A stretch of DNA of 64,000 nucleotides, taken from the NCBI RefSeq assembly GCF_900110245.1, contig NZ_FOCZ01000001.1, forward strand, positions 186,001 to 250,000, read 5' to 3'. Position 1 is the stretch's first letter, and every line of letters starts with the position of its first letter. The stretch comes from Niastella yeongjuensis. GTDB taxonomy: Bacteria > Bacteroidota > Bacteroidia > Chitinophagales > Chitinophagaceae. The notes beneath the pieces are model-generated. The model was not told where the DNA came from and searched no databases. It saw nothing but the letters and a program-made list of their open reading frames with translations. Shown in pieces: positions 34,941-44,099 of this stretch. The position numbers and the translations under genes are program-made.

Positions 34941-35900
34941 ATGCTGAAAGAAATACAGGTAACCGGACAAAAAGATACCCGCAGCGGTTTTGGCGATGGT
35001 ATTGTGGAAGCAGCCCGTAAGAATTCGAATGTAGTAGCCCTTACAGCCGATCTGGCTGGTTCTATGAAACTGAACCAGTTCATGAAAGAGTTCCCCGAGC
35101 GCTATGTTCAGGTTGGGATCGCTGAAGCCAATATGATGGGTATAGCAGCCGGTTTAACGATTGGAGGAAAAATTCCTTTTACCACTACCTTTGCCAACTT
35201 CTCTACTGGCCGTGTATACGATCAAATTCGTCAGTCAATAGTATATTCTGGTAAAAACGTAAAAGTCTGTGCTTCGCACGCCGGTTTAACCCTGGGCGAA
35301 GACGGCGCTACCCACCAGATCCTGGAAGATATCGGTTTAATGAAAATGCTGCCCGGTATGACGGTGATCGTTCCCTGCGATTACAACCAAACCAAAGCTG
35401 CAACCATTGCCGTTGCTGAATATGTAGGCCCTGTTTACCTGCGTTTTGGCCGTCCCAGCTGGCCTATTTTCACAGCAGCCGATCAAAAATTTGAAATTGG
35501 TAAAGCCCAATTCTTCAGCGAAGGAACCGACGTTTCTATTTTCGCCTGCGGTCACATGGTATGGAAAGCCATTGAAGCCGGTCGCATCCTTGAAGAAAAA
35601 GGCATCAGTGTTGAAGTGGTGAACATTCACACCATTAAGCCGCTCGATACCGAAGCCATCCTGAAATCTATCCGCAAAACCCGTTGCGCGGTTACTGTGG
35701 AAGAACATAATATCATTGGCGGTTTAGGCGATGCCATTGCCCAAACAGCTTCTAAAAACTTCCCCATTCCTATCGAGTACATCGGTACCAACGATACGTT
35801 TGGCGAAAGCGGTACACCGCTGCAGTTGCTGAAGAAATACGGTTTGGATACCCCCAACATCGTTGACGCAGCTCAAAAAGTGATCGCCAGAAAAGGATAA
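34941..35900 (+). CDS. Transketolase, C-terminal half
   Basis: The 319-residue protein covers the pyrimidine-binding and C-terminal domains of a split transketolase (ALTADLAGSMKLNQF, VGIAEANMMGIAAGL, SHAGLTLGEDGATHQ). It needs a separate N-terminal half that binds the diphosphate of thiamine; no such gene is next to it. The ATG at 34941 is used. The TTG at 34920 belongs to a likely -7 element (TACTTTG), so it should not be the start. The enzyme shuttles two-carbon units in the pentose phosphate pathway. A terminator follows. Confidence 0.9.
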   Translation: MLKEIQVTGQKDTRSGFGDGIVEAARKNSNVVALTADLAGSMKLNQFMKEFPERYVQVGIAEANMMGIAAGLTIGGKIPFTTTFANFSTGRVYDQIRQSIVYSGKNVKVCASHAGLTLGEDGATHQILEDIGLMKMLPGMTVIVPCDYNQTKAATIAVAEYVGPVYLRFGRPSWPIFTAADQKFEIGKAQFFSEGTDVSIFACGHMVWKAIEAGRILEEKGISVEVVNIHTIKPLDTEAILKSIRKTRCAVTVEEHNIIGGLGDAIAQTASKNFPIPIEYIGTNDTFGESGTPLQLLKKYGLDTPNIVDAAQKVIARKG

Positions 35901-35920
35901 TTGTCTTTTGATATAAAGAG

Positions 35921-35957
35921 AAATGGTGAATGGTCTGTGACCGTTCACCATTTTTTA
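35921..35957 (+). terminator. Terminator after the transketolase half
   Basis: AAATGGTGAATGGTC / GACCGTTCACCATTT with one mismatch, followed by T-rich sequence. It also faces the end of the convergent gene at 35973. Confidence 0.85.
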
Positions 35958-35972
35958 TTACTGCGCTTATCC

Positions 35973-36542
35973 TTATTTAAACAACTTGCTTTTGGTTCGC
36001 AGAAAAGTAAGCTCGTCGTTATCGAAATTCTTTATGATATACTGTAAATTTTTCTGTGATGCCCTGGATTCCTGCCGGGTTTGTTTTGCCGTGGGAATAA
36101 AAAGTATGGCAACCATAACCGGACCAGTTAATGCAAAAAGTACAGCAGGTAACCAGCCCCAGAACGAAATACTGAAGGTGGCCAAAAATGCAACTATCAA
36201 CAGGTAAAGTAAAATACCAGGTAAAAGGATCAGCAATAACACCCCCAGCAACGATAGGCCGCCTTTGAAACGCGCCCATCCCATATTGGTGAAGGTGACC
36301 ATGTCAGATGCAATATCAGCGGACTTTATATGCGAACAATACGCCTCAACATACTCCCCCTTCCCTGTTTCTCTTAAATAAGATTCAAAGGAAAATATTT
36401 TCTGTCCGCTTTCCATTTCAGTTAAAAGGCCAACTGGTTTACGGCTTATGATCCCGTTCCAGAAACTTTGAAAAAGTTTTTCAGCTTCTCGTTTTATTCT
36501 TTCATCCTGCTTAACAGGTTGAATTGGTTGAGCATTTTCCAT
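35973..36542 (-). CDS. Membrane protein of unknown function
   Basis: I do not recognise this 189-residue protein. The first 90 residues are soluble and charged (DERIKREAEKLFQSFWNGII). Two membrane segments follow (about residues 96-122 and 127-148), and the C-terminus is basic and cytoplasmic-looking. It lies 28 bases downstream of another small membrane protein gene, and the two are probably one unit. No enzymatic motif is visible. Confidence 0.65.
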   Translation of the reverse strand: MENAQPIQPVKQDERIKREAEKLFQSFWNGIISRKPVGLLTEMESGQKIFSFESYLRETGKGEYVEAYCSHIKSADIASDMVTFTNMGWARFKGGLSLLGVLLLILLPGILLYLLIVAFLATFSISFWGWLPAVLFALTGPVMVAILFIPTAKQTRQESRASQKNLQYIIKNFDNDELTFLRTKSKLFK

Positions 36543-36570
36543 AAGAAATTTTTATAGGGGTATGGAGCGA

Positions 36571-36801
36571 TTATTTTTTAGGTTTCGCAAAGACCAATCT
36601 AACCAGGAAAGCATAACAGCAAACGATGAATACAATAGCACCACCAATTATAAAACGCAGCACATTTATCCAGCTCCACATGGAATGGCCAAACAATAAT
36701 GATAAAGTGGCAATAACCAGAAAAACGAAGAGGGAGATACCGATAAGTACCAGTACCAGGTTACGCAGATGGGTAAATCCTGATTTTCTTTTCTCTTTCA
36801 T
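36571..36801 (-). CDS. Small two-helix membrane protein
   Basis: The 76-residue protein has a basic start (MKEKRKSGFTHLRN), two membrane helices (about 13-33 and 48-68) and a basic end (FAKPKK). It lies just upstream of the unknown membrane protein at 35973 and is probably its partner. No family is recognised. Confidence 0.6.
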   Translation of the reverse strand: MKEKRKSGFTHLRNLVLVLIGISLFVFLVIATLSLLFGHSMWSWINVLRFIIGGAIVFIVCCYAFLVRLVFAKPKK

Positions 36802-36950
36802 AAGAATTGGATTAGGGGTACTGACTGCAATGCTAATAATTACAACCGGTATTTCAAATACTTGTGCAGCTGTTCACTGTTATTTCTCCTTCAACACATT
36901 AAGGCGTTTTTAATATCAATTATAAAGGGCTGATTTATATCTTATCATAA

Positions 36951-36958
36951 TATATTTG
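36951..36958 (+). promoter_or_regulatory. -7 element upstream of the first ECF sigma gene
   Basis: TATATTTG matches TAnnTTTG exactly and lies 65 bases before the ATG at 37024. No -33 TTG is obvious. Confidence 0.45.
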
Positions 36959-37023
36959 TTGAAACGTTTAAACTAAATTCAATTGGCAGGTTCCAATATT
37001 TTATCACAGAAAACAGCTAACCT

Positions 37024-37575
37024 ATGTCGGTGACCATGCAAGACAGCGAATTGCTGATGCAATTCCGCGATCCGGCCACTAAAGAAAAAGCCTATACGGC
37101 TATAATCCGAAAATACCAGGAACGACTTTACTGGCACATTCGCCGGATGGTAGTAGAACACGAAGACGCGAATGATGTATTACAAAATGTGTTTATAAGG
37201 GTGTGGAATGGATTGGAAAACTTCAGGGAAGACTCCCAGTTGTACACCTGGTTGTACCGGATTGCTACGAATGAATGCCTCACCTACCTGGAGCAACTGA
37301 AAAAAAGAAGTTCAGTGTCACTCAGCGATGTGGAGAGCGGACTGGAGAACAAGATCAAGGCCGATAAACATTTCGACCCTAATAAGCTGGAGTGGAAATT
37401 GCAGCTTGCAATTCAGCAATTACCTGAAAAGCAAAGAGTTGTATTCAGCTTACGGTATTATGATGAAATGCCTTATGAAGAAATGAGCCACGTGCTGGAA
37501 ACTTCGGAAGGGGCCCTGAAAGCCTCTTACCACCATGCCGTTAAAAAAATTGAGGATTACATTCTCAATCATTAA
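37024..37575 (+). CDS. ECF-type RNA polymerase sigma factor
   Basis: The 183-residue protein has region 2 (AIIRKYQERLYWHIRRMVVE, EDANDVLQNVFIRVWNGLEN) and region 4 (LPEKQRVVFSLRYYDEMPYE, LETSEGALKASYHHAVKKIE; each quoted separately). It should redirect RNA polymerase to envelope-stress or similar genes. It is followed at 34 bases by a membrane protein and then a CpxP/Spy-like protein, a layout that suggests sigma, regulator and sensor. Confidence 0.93.
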   Translation: MSVTMQDSELLMQFRDPATKEKAYTAIIRKYQERLYWHIRRMVVEHEDANDVLQNVFIRVWNGLENFREDSQLYTWLYRIATNECLTYLEQLKKRSSVSLSDVESGLENKIKADKHFDPNKLEWKLQLAIQQLPEKQRVVFSLRYYDEMPYEEMSHVLETSEGALKASYHHAVKKIEDYILNH

Positions 37576-37609
37576 ACTTTAATTAACAAATCAAGTCTCA
37601 GTTGGTGCA

Positions 37610-38710
37610 ATGGAAAACAGGAACAATATACTGAATGAATTGAGAGATATCAGTCCGGTTGTAGCGGATATTAGCTACCAGGCTCCATATACAGTGCCTG
37701 CCGGGTATTTTGAAGGGCTGCCCAGCCAGTTATTACAACTGGTTAAAGCTATGGAAGCCACCCCTGTTTTGCCACCCGCCAACCAGCCTTACCAGGTTCC
37801 GCAAGGATACTTTGAAGGCCTGGCCAATACTATTCTACAACGGGTAAAGGGTGAGGAAGTAACACTTTCATCCGCTTTACAACAGGCAAACAACAATCCT
37901 TACCAGGTACCACAAGGCTACTTTGAAGGGTTTGCCGATACCGTTTTACAACGGGTAAAGCAGGAAGAAGAGACAACGCTTTCACCAACATTACAACAAG
38001 CAAATAATAATCCATACCAGGTTCCCGCCGATTACTTTAACAATTTACCAGCCATTATCCTTGACCGGGTTCAATCACCGGCCACTGAAAATGCGAAGGA
38101 AGAACTGGATATCGTTTCTCCTTTGTTAGGTCAAATTGGTAAAAAGATGCCTTTCAGTATGCCGGCTGGTTATTTTGAGGAGTTGGAAGAAAATGCTATT
38201 GCCGGTGCACAGGCTATTGACTTTGTAAATGACGCACTCGAAAACGGGTCGCCATTAACGAATGGATTAAAAAGAATGCAGGTATATCATGTACCCGCAG
38301 GTTATTTTGACCAGCTGCCTGGCCAGGTTTTAAAAGCAATACGGGCGCAACAACCCGCCAAAGTGGTATCAATGAGCTTTACCCGCCGCGTATTACGCTA
38401 TGCGGCAGCCGCAGTAGTAGCAGGGCTTATTGTTACCGCAGGAGTGTTGTATTTGAATAAAGGGCCTAAAGTAGTGGAAGGTGGTAATGAAGTCGTTCTT
38501 GCTTCAACAGACCTCGATAGCATCAGTGATGATAACCTGGAGAATTACCTGGAGAACCTGACACCCGCTCCGGCAGAAACTGCATTGGCCGCCAATACCG
38601 GTGATTTAACTGCCAGTGATATGAAAGATCTGCTGGCTGATGTATCGGATGAAGACCTGCAACAGTACCTTGAAAAGTACAGCACTGTAAAAGACATTCA
38701 AACGAATTAA
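37610..38710 (+). CDS. Membrane protein with six VPxGYFxxL repeats, possible anti-sigma factor
   Basis: The 366-residue protein has six copies of a Y-x-VP-x-GYF-x-x-L motif at about residues 27-36, 61-71, 98-108, 136-146, 182-191 and 226-236. A single membrane helix follows at about 264-283, then an acidic outer part with repeated NYLENL/QYLEKY motifs. Basic residues before the helix put the repeats in the cytoplasm. Its place right after an ECF sigma gene suggests the repeats bind the sigma factor (inferred). Copies 2 and 3 and the start of copy 4 are very alike at DNA level, which points to recent duplication. No zinc anti-sigma motif is present. Confidence 0.75.
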   Translation: MENRNNILNELRDISPVVADISYQAPYTVPAGYFEGLPSQLLQLVKAMEATPVLPPANQPYQVPQGYFEGLANTILQRVKGEEVTLSSALQQANNNPYQVPQGYFEGFADTVLQRVKQEEETTLSPTLQQANNNPYQVPADYFNNLPAIILDRVQSPATENAKEELDIVSPLLGQIGKKMPFSMPAGYFEELEENAIAGAQAIDFVNDALENGSPLTNGLKRMQVYHVPAGYFDQLPGQVLKAIRAQQPAKVVSMSFTRRVLRYAAAAVVAGLIVTAGVLYLNKGPKVVEGGNEVVLASTDLDSISDDNLENYLENLTPAPAETALAANTGDLTASDMKDLLADVSDEDLQQYLEKYSTVKDIQTN

Positions 38711-38714
38711 ACTC

Positions 38715-39149
38715 ATGAAAAAAATTATACTCATAATAGTGATGGCGTTGGGTATCTCGGCGGTTTCCCTTGCCCAGGAAGATCCTGATAACGGGCAACG
38801 AGGCAACGGCAGCCGGATTGAAGCACTGAAGATCGCCTACCTCACTAAGAAATTAAACCTGAGCACAGATGAAGCGCAAAAGTTCTGGCCCATCTACAAC
38901 GAGTACATGGGGGAAATAAGAAAAACCAGGATCGACGCCCGTCAAAACAAAGAAGGAGAAATTCCTACTGAAGAAAAGTTATTGAATATTCGTAAGAAGT
39001 ACAATGGGGAATTTGGTAAAGCCCTTTCTTCTGAAAAAGTAAATACATTTTTTAAAGCAGAGAAAGAATTCGGGACCGTACTGCAAAAAGAGCTGCTCGA
39101 ACGCCGCATGCAGAAAATGGATAACCGAAGACCTTTCCGCGGAAACTGA
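38715..39149 (+). CDS. CpxP/Spy-like periplasmic protein
   Basis: The 144-residue protein has a signal peptide (MKKIILIIVMALGISAVSLA) and a helical body with the motif LNLSTDEAQKFWPIYNEYM, close to the LTxxQ-type motif of Spy/CpxP chaperones and sensors. It lies 4 bases after the repeat-bearing membrane protein and should be cotranscribed with it. It probably senses or buffers envelope stress for the ECF system (inferred). Confidence 0.75.
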   Translation: MKKIILIIVMALGISAVSLAQEDPDNGQRGNGSRIEALKIAYLTKKLNLSTDEAQKFWPIYNEYMGEIRKTRIDARQNKEGEIPTEEKLLNIRKKYNGEFGKALSSEKVNTFFKAEKEFGTVLQKELLERRMQKMDNRRPFRGN

Positions 39150-39180
39150 TTAAACTAGGTGTTTTTCATAGGTTAGCAAT

Positions 39181-39210
39181 GGCCGGTCCTTTCAAGGGCA
39201 GGCCTTTTTT
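39181..39210. terminator. Terminator between the ECF cluster and the MBL hydrolase gene
   Basis: GGCCGGTCC ... GGGCAGGCC with T-run forms an imperfect hairpin between two converging genes. Confidence 0.65.
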
Positions 39211-39211
39211 A

Positions 39212-39949
39212 TTAAAACTCCCACGTAGGGTTCTTCACATCATGATAGAACAGGAACTTCCATTTTTCCTGCTCGCCTTTCTGCCACCATTGCTGGCGTA
39301 ATTCCATGGCTTTTTTACCATCAAAATCATACTTGGCCACAAAGCGGCTGCGCATCTGCTGCAGCTGAGGGGCATCATCGCCGCCAAAGAAAACAGTTTC
39401 ACCGCCGTCTACGATCCAGTATACCTGGTGGTATTTACTGTGAGCGCCGGTGATTTCGTATTTGATGTACCCATCTATCACGCCATTGCCATCGAGCCAT
39501 TCTACATTTGGCGCCTCTTTTAAACAATCCAGCTCATCGGGCATATAAGAAGGAAATCCCTTCTCATATACATATTCCATTTCCTGTTTCTGTATATAAT
39601 ATTTCGCCTGGGGAAAGCTGAGGGTTCTGGCTGAACCAGTACCAATGGCCATACCACCGGCATGGTCCTTATGCAAATGCGACATCAATACTTTGGTTAT
39701 TTCACCAGGGTTGATGCCATTGTCCATTAAGTTTTGATGCAATTGTAACCGGCCATCTTCATTGGTAAAACCCAAACCGGTATCCAACAGCAATACATCT
39801 TCTGAAGTAATCACTACAAAAGGTTGAATTTCTACCAGCAAACTTCCAACCGGCCGTTCCTGCAGATCATCTTTCTCGGCATCGAAGGGAACAAACAGTT
39901 TTGTTTTATCTATCGTAAAGGTGCCTTCACTCAGGGGTATAACTTTCAT
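39212..39949 (-). CDS. Metallo-beta-lactamase fold hydrolase
   Basis: The 245-residue protein has the metal-binding motif SHLHKDHAGG (HxHxDH), the downstream metal His in EITGAHSKYH, and the later acidic position in VFFGGDDAPQ. No signal peptide is seen, so it is cytoplasmic. Substrate is unknown; quorum-quenching lactonases and many housekeeping hydrolases share this layout. It lies 28 bases downstream of rodA. Confidence 0.85.
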   Translation of the reverse strand: MKVIPLSEGTFTIDKTKLFVPFDAEKDDLQERPVGSLLVEIQPFVVITSEDVLLLDTGLGFTNEDGRLQLHQNLMDNGINPGEITKVLMSHLHKDHAGGMAIGTGSARTLSFPQAKYYIQKQEMEYVYEKGFPSYMPDELDCLKEAPNVEWLDGNGVIDGYIKYEITGAHSKYHQVYWIVDGGETVFFGGDDAPQLQQMRSRFVAKYDFDGKKAMELRQQWWQKGEQEKWKFLFYHDVKNPTWEF

Positions 39950-39977
39950 GATCTTTTATTGTTAAGGCAAGATATCG

Positions 39978-41315
39978 TTATCTCAACACCATTTGTCTGT
40001 CAGCATCAAGCCGCACCAATATAAACAGCATGGTGCTGAATGAGATCAGCGAGGTTCCTCCATAGCTTACAAAAGGCAATGGAATACCTATCACCGGGGC
40101 CAGACCAATGGTCATACAAATATTGATGGCAATATGAAAAAAGAATACAGAGGCCACTCCATAAGCATAACAACGGCTGAACACACTTCGTTGTCGTTCG
40201 GCAATATTTACTATCCGTAATAATAAAAAGATGTAAATACCCAGTACCGCCAAACTACCCAAAAAGCCAAAACCTTCCCCAATGGTACAGAAAATAAAGT
40301 CGGTGCTTTGTTCCGGTACAAAGTCGAACCGGGTTTGGGTGCCTTTCAAAAAACCCCGGCCAACAAAACCTCCGGAACCAATGGCAATTTTACTTTGCCG
40401 TACGTTGTAGTCGGTATCCTTTTTAGTAGCCACCGGTTCATCCCCTTCTACGGTATTCAATACCGCGTATGGGTTTTCCCGGCCTATCAGGGAGAAGATA
40501 CGTTCAACCTGGTGTTTCTGTAATACGTGTGTAAATATAAAAGGTACGGCAAACCGCTGCACGCCCACGCAGGTGACCCATATTATACTTACGATAATGA
40601 TGAGCTCGCGGCGCTGACGCGTAAAACGCCAGCCAAAATAAATGGCAATAACGGCTACAACCGTTAAAATGATTGCCAGGATATCTTTATCTATAAGCAG
40701 GGTGGCCACCACCAGTACAGCCAGTGAAAAACCAATGATCAGGTAACCGGCGGGCAAACCTTCGCGGAACATCACCAGGAAGAAAGCCAGGAACACCAGC
40801 GCCAAACCCGTTTCCTTTTGTGCAATGGTTATTAAAAGCGGTAAACAAACAATACCCGCCGCCATCAGGTGTGAGCGGGTTTTACTAAAGTCAGTTTCTA
40901 CCCGCGACAGGTATTTGGCCAGTGCCAAACACACAAACACTTTACACAACTCGGCCGGTTGTAAGTTAAACCCGCCCAGCTTAATGATAGACTCTGTTCC
41001 TTTAATATTGGTGTGGAAAGGAAACACCAGCAACAATAACAGTATGCCGAATGCATACCAGATATTGGCCGTGGCGGTAAAGAATTTACTATCTGTTAGC
41101 AGAATAAATAACCCGATCAATAATGACACCGCAAAGAAGATGAGCTGCTTGCTGTAATTCGTTTTAAAATTCAGGAAGCTTTTCACTACTTCATCCCCTT
41201 CGTGATAGGTTACTGAGAAAATACTCATTAACCCGATCGCAACCAGGAGTAAATACAGCCAGATAAGGGTTGAATCGACCCCTTTCGATATGGTAGGATT
41301 ACGCTGGTTGTTCAT
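39978..41315 (-). CDS. rodA: Rod-shape peptidoglycan polymerase RodA
   Basis: The 445-residue SEDS-family membrane protein has about ten helices. It carries QPAELCKVFVCLALAKYL and the C-terminal IGIPLPFVSYGGTSLI motif of RodA/FtsW. It polymerises glycan strands during elongation with its partner PBP2, encoded just upstream with a 4-base overlap. It is the last gene of the shape operon. Confidence 0.95.
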   Translation of the reverse strand: MNNQRNPTISKGVDSTLIWLYLLLVAIGLMSIFSVTYHEGDEVVKSFLNFKTNYSKQLIFFAVSLLIGLFILLTDSKFFTATANIWYAFGILLLLLVFPFHTNIKGTESIIKLGGFNLQPAELCKVFVCLALAKYLSRVETDFSKTRSHLMAAGIVCLPLLITIAQKETGLALVFLAFFLVMFREGLPAGYLIIGFSLAVLVVATLLIDKDILAIILTVVAVIAIYFGWRFTRQRRELIIIVSIIWVTCVGVQRFAVPFIFTHVLQKHQVERIFSLIGRENPYAVLNTVEGDEPVATKKDTDYNVRQSKIAIGSGGFVGRGFLKGTQTRFDFVPEQSTDFIFCTIGEGFGFLGSLAVLGIYIFLLLRIVNIAERQRSVFSRCYAYGVASVFFFHIAINICMTIGLAPVIGIPLPFVSYGGTSLISFSTMLFILVRLDADRQMVLR

Positions 41316-43411
41316 GGATTTCTTTTATCGGTCGTTGATCGTTTAGCATATAAATTCTCATTGATCATCACATCCTTTGCCGGCTTCATAACCACAGGCG
41401 CCGCAGGCGGCGGTGTTTGCTTTTTGGCGCTGGTGGTAATACGTTGCCGGGGCACATACTTTCTAATGTAATTGCTGTCCTTTGTTAAATCGAACCATTT
41501 GCGGGCCCGTAATGAATCGGTTTTAAATTGTAACCGCTCAAAATAATCAGGAATGATATTGGCTTCTGAAATGCGTTTTATTTCAGGCAGTCTTTCCGCC
41601 CTGATAGAATCGGTTAAATATTTTTCAACCACCAATGACGCAATAGGCGCCGCCCAGGTGGCTCCATAACCAGCGTTCTGCACTACAACCGCTACACAGA
41701 TCTTGGGGTCTTCGCGTGGTGCAAAACAAACGAACATGGAGTTATCTTTTAACTGGATCACTCTGCCATCCAGAACCGTTTTATTTTCGGCAGTACCGGT
41801 TTTAGCACACATATTAATGCCGGGGATGCGGGCTACCTGTGCGGTACCGTGTTCAACCACATCCTGCATACCTTCCTGTACAATGTCGTATACATCATTG
41901 GGAATGTGGGTCAGCACCTCATGCTTAACCCGGTATTTCTTCATTGCCGTATCCTGTTCAGTCTCATTCTCGAAATTCTTTACAAAATGCGGAATGTAGT
42001 AATACCCTTTATTGGCAACAATGGCCATGGCATTGGCCATTTGTAAAGGAGTGGCTGTTAATTTATCCTGGCCAATACCAATGGTAACCATGGTACAGGA
42101 GTTCCAGGAGCGGCGGTATTCTTTATCGTATTGCGTGGTATCGGGCACATTGCCGCCAATTTCACTTGGCAGGTCAACACCTATCCGGTGCCCCAATCCA
42201 AACTTATTCATGTACTCCGTCCATTTAACCATGCCCGTACGCGCACTGCGGTATTCAGGATTATCGATTGTTTTTCTGAACACATCAGAAAAGAACGAGT
42301 TACAGGAGTGGGCGATGGATAAACGCAGGTTGGCCGAGTGACCAGCCCAATGTTCCAGACAGTGAACTACTTTATTACAGCCATAATAAGCCCCGGTACA
42401 ACTTATGCCGCTGTTTTGATTAATTACGCCTTCATCCAATCCTATCAATGCACCCAATGGTTTGTAAGTAGAGCCCGGCGGATAGAAACCCTGAATAGCA
42501 CGATTCAGGAGCGGCGACTTTACATCCAGCACCATGCGGCTGTAGTTCTTTTGTTTATTGGGACCTGTTAACGTATTGGGGTCATAGTTGGGGCCAGAGG
42601 CCATGGCCAGTATGCCGCCGGTTTTGGGGTCCAGGGCAACTACTGCTCCTAATTTACCATTGATCAGTTTTTCGGCCAACTGTTGCAGTTCAATATCGAT
42701 ATACGTATGCAGGTTACGGCCACGAACAGCAGGTGTATCGTAGCGGCCTTTTTCATAGTTACCTACCAGCCGGTTTTTATTATCCTTCAGTAAGAACTCT
42801 ACCCCACGCTGTCCCATCAGCACTCTTTCATAATAGGCTTCGAGGCCGTTTCGGCCCACATAGTCACCCATGTGGTAAAACCCGCCAGAGCGTTTGATGA
42901 TGTTTGAATCGGCTTCGCCAATGTAACCCATTATATGCGCAGCCGCGTTGAACGGGTATACCCGCACCGGACGTTCCACCAATGCAAAACCGGGAAACTT
43001 CCAGATGTTCTCATCCAGCCGCGCCTGTAATTGCGGTTCCAGCAGATCCTCAAAAATGGAAGGCCGGTAAGGCCCGTTTTTGAAACGTGCCTCTATAATA
43101 CGTTTGTTGTATTCTGCGGTATCGATACCCAGAATTTCACAAAGCCCGAACGTATCGGTTTTCTTTGCCTCATTAGGTACTACCACCAGGTCGTACATGA
43201 TGGTGTTATTCAAAATAGGCCGGTTCTTACGGTCGTAAATGATACCCCGGTCGGGATATTTTACTTTGGCAAATACCGCGTTCTCCATGGCCAATACTTT
43301 GTATTTGCCCTGAATTACCTGAAGGTTGAATAACTGAGCTATGATAATGAGAAAGAGTCCGAGAAATATCAGGCGTATTATGTTACTTCTTGACTGGTTA
43401 AATACAGACAT
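41312..43411 (-). CDS. mrdA: Penicillin-binding protein 2
   Basis: The 699-residue transpeptidase has an N-terminal membrane anchor (residues about 12-28), a dimerisation domain and a C-terminal penicillin-binding domain. The active site motifs are STYK (nucleophile Ser in PPGSTYKPLGAL), SCN (AHSCNSFFSD) and KTG (AKTGTAENK). It crosslinks peptidoglycan during side-wall growth with RodA. Its stop overlaps the rodA start by 4 bases (ATGA). Confidence 0.95.
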   Translation of the reverse strand: MSVFNQSRSNIIRLIFLGLFLIIIAQLFNLQVIQGKYKVLAMENAVFAKVKYPDRGIIYDRKNRPILNNTIMYDLVVVPNEAKKTDTFGLCEILGIDTAEYNKRIIEARFKNGPYRPSIFEDLLEPQLQARLDENIWKFPGFALVERPVRVYPFNAAAHIMGYIGEADSNIIKRSGGFYHMGDYVGRNGLEAYYERVLMGQRGVEFLLKDNKNRLVGNYEKGRYDTPAVRGRNLHTYIDIELQQLAEKLINGKLGAVVALDPKTGGILAMASGPNYDPNTLTGPNKQKNYSRMVLDVKSPLLNRAIQGFYPPGSTYKPLGALIGLDEGVINQNSGISCTGAYYGCNKVVHCLEHWAGHSANLRLSIAHSCNSFFSDVFRKTIDNPEYRSARTGMVKWTEYMNKFGLGHRIGVDLPSEIGGNVPDTTQYDKEYRRSWNSCTMVTIGIGQDKLTATPLQMANAMAIVANKGYYYIPHFVKNFENETEQDTAMKKYRVKHEVLTHIPNDVYDIVQEGMQDVVEHGTAQVARIPGINMCAKTGTAENKTVLDGRVIQLKDNSMFVCFAPREDPKICVAVVVQNAGYGATWAAPIASLVVEKYLTDSIRAERLPEIKRISEANIIPDYFERLQFKTDSLRARKWFDLTKDSNYIRKYVPRQRITTSAKKQTPPPAAPVVMKPAKDVMINENLYAKRSTTDKRNP

Positions 43412-43565
43412 AGGACTTAAAGTACATTACAGTACTAGTTACCAAATAAAAATTGAATAATTTATAGAAGCGAAGTTAATTCTTTTTGTGTGCTGTAGTA
43501 TAATTACGAAAAGGCTGATTATCACCTTTTTCATTTCTTATACTTCATTTCACATTTCTAATTTC

Positions 43566-44099
43566 CTATGCAGTATTGGTTCTGAATTTTTCTTTTCTGA
43601 AGAACAACAGCTCGGTTATGAGCACCAACATTAAACTGATACCAGTTGTTGCCAGTACTTTTCCCAGGAAAAACAGGAACGAACCAAACTGCAGCCATTC
43701 CAGAAAAACCAGATATATGTGATGTACCAGTGTTAAAACCAGTACATATACTGCATACGGGGCCCACCCCATACTAACAGGCGAAGGTGATTTATAGTTC
43801 TGCTCGGCGCCTTCCTGCGGAATCAGGATATTCACTACAAAACCACGCACATAAGCCAGCAATGTACAGGCGGCGGCATGTAAACCGGGGGTTTGGGTAA
43901 AATAGTCGAGGGTTAAACCAAATACAAAACTTACGAACATCAAAGTCATGCGGCCCATACTGAATGGCAGCCACAGCACATACAGGTAATATACATATGG
44001 CACTACAAACTGGTGTAGCGGCCGTATTTGAAACAATACATAATACTGCACCAGTATAAACAATACAAATCGGACGGTATTACGTACCAGATCACTCAT
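43566..44099 (-). CDS. mreD: Rod-shape protein MreD
   Basis: The 177-residue inner-membrane protein has about five helices (FVLFILVQYYVLFQ, LMFVSFVFGLTLDYF). Its place between mreC and mrdA fixes the identity; sequence alone would be weak because MreD is poorly conserved. It overlaps mreC by 4 bases. A 154-base gap separates it from mrdA. Confidence 0.88.
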   Translation of the reverse strand: MSDLVRNTVRFVLFILVQYYVLFQIRPLHQFVVPYVYYLYVLWLPFSMGRMTLMFVSFVFGLTLDYFTQTPGLHAAACTLLAYVRGFVVNILIPQEGAEQNYKSPSPVSMGWAPYAVYVLVLTLVHHIYLVFLEWLQFGSFLFFLGKVLATTGISLMLVLITELLFFRKEKFRTNTA

